DNA from: Glycocaulis sp.
Lineage (GTDB): Bacteria > Pseudomonadota > Alphaproteobacteria > Caulobacterales > Maricaulaceae
DNA length: 64,000 nt
Direction of reading: 5' to 3'
Assembly: GCA_022565665.1 (NCBI GenBank)
Contig: JAIUMI010000002.1
Span: 62,001 to 126,000, forward strand
Numbering within the stretch: the first letter of the stretch is position 1; each line of letters starts with the position of its first letter. The notes under the pieces are model-generated. The model made no database searches, was not told the origin of the DNA, and saw nothing but the letters and a program-made list of their open reading frames with translations. Below, piece after piece: positions 57,463 through 64,000 of the stretch. A program made the translations under genes and the position numbers.

Positions 57463-58638
57463 TCAGCACCCGCCAGCCATGGCATCGATCCATTGCGCGA
57501 TCAGCGCCACGCCTTCTGCATGGGCCACCGAGCGTCCGATCTCCGGCATCATGGCGTCGGGACGGCTGGTGACCATGCGGAACACGAAGATCGAGGCATC
57601 AGAATCACCCGGCACGATGGAATAGAGTCTGTTGCCGGTACCCCGCCCCGCCGCGATGGGCGGCTTGCACAGGCCGAAACTGGCTCCGACCGGATCGGCG
57701 GGCTCCAGAAACAGTCCGGATGTGCGGGCATGGCCGGTGCGTGAGTGACAGTGCGCGCAATTGATATCGATATAGGCGCGCGCCGCCGCATCAAGCGCCA
57801 GCCCGCCCAGGGGCATTTCGCCGTGCCATACCGCATTGCGCGGCGCGGCAACGGGCTCCGGCCCGCCGGCCAGCAGCCCCGCTTCACGCCAGTAGGCCAG
57901 CTGGTTCTGCTCCCCGTGTGCATAAGGATAAGTCCCGTTGAGATGACGCGCGCGTGGCCCGATGGGGCGAATCTGTGCGTCGCCGGCATTGGTGACATGA
58001 CACTGCGCACACTGGTTCACGTCAGGTATCTGGTAGCTGAGCGCCTGGGTGCGTCCGGCCGCAGCGATCAGGGTCAGGTCCACGAACGCGCCGGCTCGTG
58101 CCAGCCGGGTCGAGCCCTGATCATCGTTCCACGCATAGGGAATGGCTGCCCAGCCCTCTTCACGATGCACCAGCACGCGCGTTTCGATCACCCGCACGGC
58201 CGACAGATCAAGCGCGTGCCCGTCGAAATGGGCATCGGGATCATGCTCGAGCGCCACGCGTTCAAACCCGCCGCTGCTACGCGGATAGTAGAAGGTCTTG
58301 GTGATCACCGTCCCGACAGGAAAGCCGAACACCTCGCCATCATCCCAGCTGGCCGGGTCGGCCCCTTCGGGCAGCCAGACCGTGCGCAGCTTCAGCGCAT
58401 AGTCGGAGAACAGCGCGGTGTTGAGGCCATAGGGCACGACACCCTCGGCCAGCACCAGAGCGCCGTCCTCGATACGGAACTGGCCCCACTCTTCCAGCGT
58501 GGCGGGGTTGCCGCTGGCATGGAAAGCTGGGGCCACTTGCCAGGCGGCGGTGTCGGCGGGCTCAAGGCGCCCGCCATCATTCCCGCACGCCGCGAGCGCC
58601 AGAGCGCCCAGCGCAGCGTAAAGAGCGCGCATCATCAT
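57463..58638 (-). CDS. SO2930-type diheme c cytochrome, lipoprotein
   Basis: A ~391-residue lipoprotein (lipobox ALAACG) with two haem motifs, NQCAQCHVT and NCAHCHSRTG, and Met-containing C-terminal segments as possible axial ligands. It fits the family called SO2930 or HNE_0200, whose members often sit beside a parallel beta-helix protein, as here (17 nt downstream). The start is at ATG 58638; GTG 58650 is possible. Role unknown; an electron-transfer function in the periplasm is expected. Confidence 0.82.
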   Translation of the reverse strand: MMMRALYAALGALALAACGNDGGRLEPADTAAWQVAPAFHASGNPATLEEWGQFRIEDGALVLAEGVVPYGLNTALFSDYALKLRTVWLPEGADPASWDDGEVFGFPVGTVITKTFYYPRSSGGFERVALEHDPDAHFDGHALDLSAVRVIETRVLVHREEGWAAIPYAWNDDQGSTRLARAGAFVDLTLIAAAGRTQALSYQIPDVNQCAQCHVTNAGDAQIRPIGPRARHLNGTYPYAHGEQNQLAYWREAGLLAGGPEPVAAPRNAVWHGEMPLGGLALDAAARAYIDINCAHCHSRTGHARTSGLFLEPADPVGASFGLCKPPIAAGRGTGNRLYSIVPGDSDASIFVFRMVTSRPDAMMPEIGRSVAHAEGVALIAQWIDAMAGGC

Positions 58639-58655
58639 GGCACGCGACACCCCCG

Positions 58656-59900
58656 CTAGAAGGGCAGTTCGACGGCGGGACGCGGATCGTGACTGCAGGC
58701 ATGGTCTGCCGTCACCACACGCGGACTGGCATAGCCGTTCGGCCCGTCCGCGTTCAGCACTTCCGCGCCGGAGACGCAGATGCGCAGTTCGGCGGGCATC
58801 TCGCCATCGACCAGCTTATCCGCGTCATAATACCCGTCCCACAGCACATCCGGGATGCGGCCCGTGGGCCCGAACATGGCGATACGCAGGGCCTGCAGCT
58901 CCAGCGGGTCAGGATTGTTTCCGCCCCCCTCGAACGTGTTGGAATGGACGTAGATGCGCTCCGGATAGGGATCGAAATCAGCTTCCACCCCGAGATCGGA
59001 ATAGCCCGCCGAATGCAGCGAGGAGATGATAACGTTCGCGGTGCGGTTACGCGAGACTCGATTGTTGAAAATCTCCACATCGTCATTGGAGTTCACGAGG
59101 ATGCCCGTACCGGCCGGCACGCTGGCCACCGGTGTGCCAGCATGGCCGAAATTGCGGGTATTGTTCTCGTAAACATCATTGTCGAACACGCGCGTGCCCT
59201 GGCCCGGACGGGGCAGGTTCGGCATGTTGAAGATGAGGATGCCGCCGGTATTGTTGGTCGCCACATTGCCGTACACATCGGCGTCCATCGAGTTCTCGAT
59301 CTCGATCCCGGCGACATTGTACTCGGCGCGGTTATTGCGCACGACGATATTGTCCGACTGGCCGACATAGATGCCCGCATCCGAGGCGCCGATGGCCACC
59401 GATTCCTCGATAAGCACATTGCGCGTCAGCACCGGATAGATGCCATAGGCCCCGTTGTCGGTGGACACGCCACGCGTCCATTCGGTGCGCACCCGGCGGA
59501 TGATCACATTCTCTCCGCCCGTGATCTTCAGCGCATCGCCGATCGTGTCCTCAATGGCGAGATCTTCAATGGTGAAATTGTTGGAGCCGGTGACCAGAAG
59601 CCCCTCCGCGCCTGCGCGCTGTTCCTGAAAAGAGAGGATGGTCTCGTCCATGCCTGCGCCGCGTATGGTGACGCCATCGACATTGCTCAAGGAAAGGCCG
59701 CGGTCGAAGACAAACACGCCGGCGGGAATCTCGATCACGCTGCCGGCTTCCGCATCCAGCAGCGCTTCCAGCAAAACCTGCTGATAGGCCCGGTCCGCGC
59801 CGGATATATCACGCTGGTCTCCGGTTTGCTGTTGCCCGCAGGCCTGCACGATGAACGCCGCCGACAGGGCGGCAAGAGCTACACGCCAGTGCTGTGTCAT
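58656..59900 (-). CDS. Parallel beta-helix lipoprotein
   Basis: A 414-residue protein with a lipobox (FIVQACGQ) and right-handed beta-helix repeats across residues ~60-310. Short repeats of about 22-24 residues such as NNFTIEDLAIEDTIGDALKI, RNVLIEESVAIGASDAGIYV and DNIVVRNNRAEYNVAGIEIE recur. It resembles the family found next to SO2930-type cytochromes and is reminiscent of NosD-like repeats. It is the first gene of the pair and divergent from the TonB receptor. Confidence 0.85.
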   Translation of the reverse strand: MTQHWRVALAALSAAFIVQACGQQQTGDQRDISGADRAYQQVLLEALLDAEAGSVIEIPAGVFVFDRGLSLSNVDGVTIRGAGMDETILSFQEQRAGAEGLLVTGSNNFTIEDLAIEDTIGDALKITGGENVIIRRVRTEWTRGVSTDNGAYGIYPVLTRNVLIEESVAIGASDAGIYVGQSDNIVVRNNRAEYNVAGIEIENSMDADVYGNVATNNTGGILIFNMPNLPRPGQGTRVFDNDVYENNTRNFGHAGTPVASVPAGTGILVNSNDDVEIFNNRVSRNRTANVIISSLHSAGYSDLGVEADFDPYPERIYVHSNTFEGGGNNPDPLELQALRIAMFGPTGRIPDVLWDGYYDADKLVDGEMPAELRICVSGAEVLNADGPNGYASPRVVTADHACSHDPRPAVELPF

Positions 59901-60078
59901 GAACAAAGTCTCCCCGAAAATATTCCTGAACGCGCAAGCGCGTTTCGTTGATCGGTCAGTTTGCGAATTTATAGCACGCTTGGGAAGGGGGCGGATAACT
60001 CCACGCGCAAATCCACCGGCCGCCTTGTGTTCACAGGGCGGTGCGGCAGCGTGCCGCGGGGGATAAGCCCGGCCTAAC

Positions 60079-60093
60079 TGCAATTCATTCGCA
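60079..60093. promoter_or_regulatory. Second palindromic Fur-like site (weaker)
   Basis: TGCAATTCATTCGCA, an imperfect 7-1-7 palindrome 82 nt before the receptor start. Caulobacter-type Fur sites often have TGCGAAT halves, and the right half ATTCGCA is that complement. Two mismatches in the left half make this tentative. Confidence 0.35.
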
Positions 60094-60127
60094 ATTGCCC
60101 TTGGCGCGAGCGCGCCCATCCTGTAGG

Positions 60128-60142
60128 TGAGACTTATTCTCA
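60128..60142. promoter_or_regulatory. Fur box in the receptor promoter
   Basis: TGAGACTTATTCTCA, a 7-1-7 palindrome differing at one position from the TGAGAATNATTCTCA consensus familiar from proteobacterial Fur sites. It lies 32 nt before the receptor ATG. Iron-dependent repression is inferred. Confidence 0.65.
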
Positions 60143-60174
60143 TTTACACCAGACGTCAGGGACGACGCCACACC

Positions 60175-62376
60175 ATGCGCACGCTTCTTCTTGCCGGCAC
60201 CGCTGTGCTGGCCCTTACCGCTCATGCCGCCGCTGAAAACGTTCACGAAGCCGAACTTGATCTCGATAATGCGCCCCGCAATATCGACGTGATCGTGGTC
60301 ACCGCTTCAGGCTTCCAGCAGGATATCGAGCGGGCGCCCGCATCAATGACGGTGGTGGACCGCGCCGCGCTGGAGCGCCGCCAGGTACTCAACCTCACCG
60401 ATGCGGTCGAAGGCATTGAGGGCGTCAATGCACAGCCCTTCGATGCGCGCAGTGGCAAGACCGGCAATCAGGCGATCTCGCTGCGCGGCCTGCCCAGCGA
60501 GTACACGCTCGTGCTCATTGATGGCGTACGCCAGAACCCGATGGGGACGGTAGCGCCCAACGCGTTCAATGACAGCGCGACCGTATTCTTCCCGCCAGTG
60601 GCGGCCATTGAACGCGTGGAGCTGATCCGCGGTCCGATGTCGACACTCTACGGCTCGGACGCGATGGGGGGCGTGGTCAACGTTATTACGCGTCAGCCGG
60701 GCGATAGCTGGGCCGGTTCGGTCTCGCTGAGCGGCACCTTCCAGTCCGATTCGGCTTTTGGCGGCACCTCCATGGCCGAGGGTTATGTCTCCGGTCCGCT
60801 GGCGCCAAACCTCGCCTTTACCGGCTATGCGCGCCTGTTCAGCCGTGACGATTCCAGCATCGAGATTCCAGGGCTCGACCCGTTTGACCCGCAGCGTCTC
60901 GTTGAAAGCGCGACCATGGGCCAGAACCCGGTCGGTGCGGACGTGTTCACGATTGGCGGGCGGTTTGATTTCACGCCGGTCGAAGGTCAGACCTTTTCCC
61001 TGCGCTACGACCGGACCGATCAGACCTATAACAATGATCGTGGTCAGGTAGGCGGTCTGCATCGTGTGCAAGGCACGGAAGGGCCATGCAGTCTGGGCAG
61101 CGTCAACGATCCCAATTTCTGCCGCGGCTATCAACGCGAGCTGGAATTCAACCGTGAGCAGATCCGGCTGGCCCATGAGGGCGTGTTCGCCTTCGGCACG
61201 GTGATATCCAGCCTGACGCGTGACTATGTCGAAACCATCGGACGCACCATCCCCGCGGGCAGCGGGCTGGCGCTCCAGTTCGAAGGCGGGCCGCGCACGC
61301 TGGAACTGGAGACCTGGGTCGCCGATAGCCGCGCCATCATGGAGCTGGGTGACCATACACTGACTGTCGGCGGGCAGTATCTGGCCCCTGAGTTGACCGA
61401 CGGGCTGTTTGGCGGAAACAGTGCCGCTGTCAGCCAGTATTCGCTGTTCGCGGAAGATAGCTGGAACATCACGCCATCGCTCAATCTCACTGCAGGCCTG
61501 CGTTATGATGATAGCGAGGCGTTCAGCGGACGGCTTACCCCGCGCCTCTATCTGGTCTGGGCGGCGAATGAGAGCTGGACGTTCAAGGGCGGTGTGGGCC
61601 GCGGCTACCGCACGCCGTTTGTGGAACAGCTTACCGACGGGATTATCGGCTTTGGCGACCGGGGCACGACGCCGCTGTTCGGCAATCCCGAACTCAATCC
61701 GGAAACGAGCACCAATTACGAGGTCTCCGCGCTCTATAGCGGGCCGACCTTCTCCGCCCAGGCGACCGTGTTCCGCAATGAGCTGACCAACCTCATCGAG
61801 AGGGGCACCGGGGCCAATGCCGGACGCACGCTCAATATCGGCGAGGCGGTCATTCAGGGAGTGGAACTGGCAGGCCGGGTCGAGCTGACCGAAACGGTCC
61901 GCCTGTCAGGCAACTACACCTATACAGACAGCGAGGTGACCGAGAGCCAGCTCAATCCGGCGAGCGCGGCCAGCATTGTCGGTGATCCGCTGGTCAGCGT
62001 GCCCGATCATATGGCCAACGCGACAGTGAGCTGGGATATGACCTCACAGCTCACTGCGTTCCTCCGTGCCGAATACCGCTCCAGCGCCTTCCGTCCGCGC
62101 AATTATCATGAGCCGCAGGATGGCGGGAGCGCGCAAGGCGCGTTCGAGGCTCTGGGCGCTTTCAGGGGCTATACGCAGCTCAATCTCGGCGGCAGTTGGC
62201 AGATCAATGAGCGGGTGCGCCTGAACGCGGTCGTCTACAACTTGCTGGACAAGGATTTCATCGACTACCGGGAGTATCCGCGCCGCAACAACCCGGCCCA
62301 GATCCTTACCAGCAATGTGTACAACAACATCCTCGAGCCCCGCCGTCTCTATGTGAGCCTCGGGGTGGACTTCTAG
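60175..62376 (+). CDS. TonB-dependent outer-membrane receptor (FepA/CirA-like)
   Basis: A 733-residue receptor with signal peptide (MRTLLLAGTAVLALTAHAAA). Plug domain at residues ~45-170 with the TonB-box-like DVIVVTASG, SLRGLPSEYTLVLIDGVRQNP and MSTLYGSDAMGGVVNVITR. A C-terminal beta-barrel follows, ending in the typical YVSLGVDF. The resemblance is to catecholate siderophore or haem receptors; the substrate is not certain. A Fur box precedes it and the beta-helix/cytochrome pair is divergent from it. Confidence 0.88.
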   Translation: MRTLLLAGTAVLALTAHAAAENVHEAELDLDNAPRNIDVIVVTASGFQQDIERAPASMTVVDRAALERRQVLNLTDAVEGIEGVNAQPFDARSGKTGNQAISLRGLPSEYTLVLIDGVRQNPMGTVAPNAFNDSATVFFPPVAAIERVELIRGPMSTLYGSDAMGGVVNVITRQPGDSWAGSVSLSGTFQSDSAFGGTSMAEGYVSGPLAPNLAFTGYARLFSRDDSSIEIPGLDPFDPQRLVESATMGQNPVGADVFTIGGRFDFTPVEGQTFSLRYDRTDQTYNNDRGQVGGLHRVQGTEGPCSLGSVNDPNFCRGYQRELEFNREQIRLAHEGVFAFGTVISSLTRDYVETIGRTIPAGSGLALQFEGGPRTLELETWVADSRAIMELGDHTLTVGGQYLAPELTDGLFGGNSAAVSQYSLFAEDSWNITPSLNLTAGLRYDDSEAFSGRLTPRLYLVWAANESWTFKGGVGRGYRTPFVEQLTDGIIGFGDRGTTPLFGNPELNPETSTNYEVSALYSGPTFSAQATVFRNELTNLIERGTGANAGRTLNIGEAVIQGVELAGRVELTETVRLSGNYTYTDSEVTESQLNPASAASIVGDPLVSVPDHMANATVSWDMTSQLTAFLRAEYRSSAFRPRNYHEPQDGGSAQGAFEALGAFRGYTQLNLGGSWQINERVRLNAVVYNLLDKDFIDYREYPRRNNPAQILTSNVYNNILEPRRLYVSLGVDF

Positions 62377-62400
62377 GCTCCGCCCACGCCTGACATGAAA

Positions 62401-62431
62401 AACCCCGGACGTTTGCGTCCGGGGTTTTTTT
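62401..62431 (+). terminator. Intrinsic terminator after the TonB receptor
   Basis: AACCCCGGAC (62401-62410) pairs with GTCCGGGGTT (62417-62426), loop GTTTGC, followed by a T-run to 62431. Nearly symmetric, so it may serve ahcY from the other strand too. Confidence 0.88.
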
Positions 62432-62457
62432 GTTGCCTGCGGTGAGGCTGATATCGC

Positions 62458-63876
62458 CTAATAGCGATAGTGCTCGGCCTTGAACGGGCCCTTCTGCTCC
62501 ACGCCGATATAGTCGGCCTGCTCGGCCGACAGCGCGGTCAGTTTCGCGCCCAGCTTGTCGAGATGGAGCGCAGCCACCTTCTCATCGAGGTGCTTGGGCA
62601 GGATATAGACATCGTTCTTGTACTGGTCGCCCTTGGTCCAGAGCTCGATCTGGGCGAGAACCTGATTGGTGAAGCTCGCGCTCATCACGAAGCTCGGGTG
62701 ACCATTGGCGTTGCCGAGATTCACAAGGCGGCCTTCGGACAGCAGGATGATCTTGTGGCCTTCGGGAAATTCCACCAGATCGACCTGCGGCTTCACATTG
62801 GTCCACTGGAAATTGCGCAGCGCCTCGACCTGAATCTCGTTATCGAAATGGCCGATATTGCACACGATGGCCATGTTCTTCATGGCGCGCATATGGTCGA
62901 CGGTGACCACATCCTTGTTGCCGGTCGCAGTGACAACGATGTCCACCTCGCCGATCACGTCTTCCAGCGTCACCACCTCATAGCCGTCCATGGCAGCCTG
63001 CAGGGCGCAGATCGGATCGACTTCGGTAACAGACACACGGCAGCCGGCCTGTGAGAGAGACTCAGCCGATCCCTTGCCCACATCGCCATAGCCGCACACC
63101 ACGGCCGTCTTGCCAGCCATCATCACATCGGTGCCCCGGCGGATGGCGTCGACAAGGCTTTCGCGGCAGCCATAGCGGTTGTCAAACTTCGACTTGGTCA
63201 CGCTGTCATTGACGTTGATCGCCGGGAAGGCCAGCTCGCCGCGCTTGGCCATCTGGTAGAGGCGCATCACGCCGGTCGTGGTTTCTTCGGAGACGCCCTG
63301 GATATTGGCCTTGGCCTTGGCAAACCAGCCCGGGCTCGCCTTGATGCGGCGTTTGATCGCGTCGAACAGCCAGCGCTCTTCTTCCGATTTCGGCTCGCCC
63401 AGCACGGACGGGTCCTTCTCGGCGCGCTCGCCCAACTGGAGATACATGGTGGCATCGCCGCCATCATCGAGGATCATGTTGGCGGTCTCGCCGTCCGGCC
63501 AGTGGAAGATGGCGTCGGCATAATCCCAGTATTCTTTCAGCGTCTCGCCCTTCACCGCGAAAACCGGCACACCGGCTTCGGCGATGGCGGCGGCGGCATG
63601 ATCCTGCGTGGAAAAGATGTTGCACGAGGCCCAGCGCACTTCCGCGCCGAGAGCCGTCAGCGTCTCGATCAGCACGGCAGTCTGGATGGTCATGTGCAGC
63701 GAACCGGCAATGCGCGCGCCCTTAAGAGGCTGCGACGCGCCAAACTCCTCACGCAGCGCCATCAGGCCGGGCATCTCGATCTCGGCCATTTCCATCTCGA
63801 TCCGGCCCCAGCGGGCGAGCGCGATGTCCTTGACCAGATAGTCCTTGCCACCGGGCGTGTCGAAAAGGAGCGTCAT
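62458..63876 (-). CDS. ahcY: Adenosylhomocysteinase
   Basis: A 472-residue NAD enzyme hydrolysing S-adenosylhomocysteine to adenosine and homocysteine. NAD-binding [40 protein letters not shown] at the N-terminus and the C-terminal KAEHYRY typical of the family. [13 protein letters not shown] at 63876 is preferred over the ATG at 63915 because GAAGG lies before it and the family starts there. Confidence 0.97.
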   Translation of the reverse strand: MTLLFDTPGGKDYLVKDIALARWGRIEMEMAEIEMPGLMALREEFGASQPLKGARIAGSLHMTIQTAVLIETLTALGAEVRWASCNIFSTQDHAAAAIAEAGVPVFAVKGETLKEYWDYADAIFHWPDGETANMILDDGGDATMYLQLGERAEKDPSVLGEPKSEEERWLFDAIKRRIKASPGWFAKAKANIQGVSEETTTGVMRLYQMAKRGELAFPAINVNDSVTKSKFDNRYGCRESLVDAIRRGTDVMMAGKTAVVCGYGDVGKGSAESLSQAGCRVSVTEVDPICALQAAMDGYEVVTLEDVIGEVDIVVTATGNKDVVTVDHMRAMKNMAIVCNIGHFDNEIQVEALRNFQWTNVKPQVDLVEFPEGHKIILLSEGRLVNLGNANGHPSFVMSASFTNQVLAQIELWTKGDQYKNDVYILPKHLDEKVAALHLDKLGAKLTALSAEQADYIGVEQKGPFKAEHYRY

Positions 63877-63932
63877 TGAAGAAACCTTCTTTGTTGCGGG
63901 AAATCTGCAGGCCATACGGCCTTCAAGGGCGC

Positions 63933-63956
63933 CTCTATAGACCGCTGCCCGTTCAA
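63933..63956 (-). promoter_or_regulatory. Possible ahcY promoter
   Basis: On the leftward strand TTGAAC (63956-63951) is followed after about ten bases by CTATAGA (63941-63935), close to the Caulobacter housekeeping pattern of a TTGAC-type -35 and GCTA-type -10 with short spacing. No SAH or SAM riboswitch is recognisable in the ~60-nt leader. Confidence 0.4.
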
Positions 63957-64000
63957 GCGCAAACGGGCCATTGGCGGGCTGTCACTGGCCCGACGCAGGT

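Noticed and set aside
63877-64000. Possible SAM or SAH riboswitch before ahcY
   Set aside because: I could not find the conserved cores of SAM-II or SAH riboswitches in the leader; only a promoter-like pair is visible.

Overview
The window is a dense, GC-rich chromosomal stretch from an alphaproteobacterium, most probably of the Hyphomonadaceae/Maricaulaceae/Caulobacter side. The evidence is a GapR-type DUF2312 protein, an Usg-family protein, the alphaproteobacterial form of SerC, a fabA-fabB pair, a heparinase-like gene next to purH, and a beta-helix/diheme cytochrome pair of a type I associate with Hyphomonas. Nearly all genes are housekeeping or biosynthetic. I see no rRNA, tRNA, CRISPR, phage or insertion sequence.

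Layout. 1-9.4 kb: 5' part of serC (runs off the left edge) behind a possible serC leader RNA, a PDZ lipoprotein, thiD, an M20 peptidase, a charged small protein, gapR, an alpha/beta hydrolase, two TPR proteins, usg, an NAD-binding epimerase and a ThiE-like protein. 9.4-14.1 kb: yggS, nadE, fabA-fabB. 14.2-17.6 kb: SH3 protein, metallo-beta-lactamase-fold protein, a small membrane protein, then an AT-rich orphan gene between two 60-bp direct repeats, and a DUF6065 protein. 17.7-30.8 kb: rlmN, a hydrolase, rsmB-rpe-heparinase-purH-hydrolase, a lipoprotein, a Na+/alanine symporter, a haem-dependent demethylase-like gene, a VanZ-like gene and bioB. 30.8-38.5 kb: uup-proB-proA, then a Baeyer-Villiger monooxygenase and a carboxylesterase with a TetR-like palindrome in front of the monooxygenase.

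38.6-55.5 kb is the most interesting part. A leftward operon (ilvC-ilvG-ilvM-leuA-ilvE-leuC-leuD, followed by leuS) and a rightward operon (ACT-less thrA fusion-thrB-thrC-ilvD) are transcribed back to back. The region between them holds two separate transcription attenuators. The ilv side has a leader peptide with the run LVLVLVLII. The thr side has one with the run TTIITITTT. Both leaders end in practically the same terminator hairpin, and both carry, inside the leader coding sequence, a segment that can pair with the 5' arm of that hairpin. The gene types (IlvG/IlvM synthase, aspartate kinase-homoserine dehydrogenase fusion, GHMP-type ThrB) resemble gammaproteobacterial sets more than usual alphaproteobacterial ones.

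55.5-64 kb: ptsN and hpf, a small lipoprotein, a diheme cytochrome and a beta-helix lipoprotein divergent from a TonB-dependent receptor with a near-consensus Fur box in front, and ahcY.

The chromosome is tightly packed here. Several convergent pairs end stop-on-stop on CTAG or TGATCA, and at least one divergent pair shares its start codons in a CATG palindrome.
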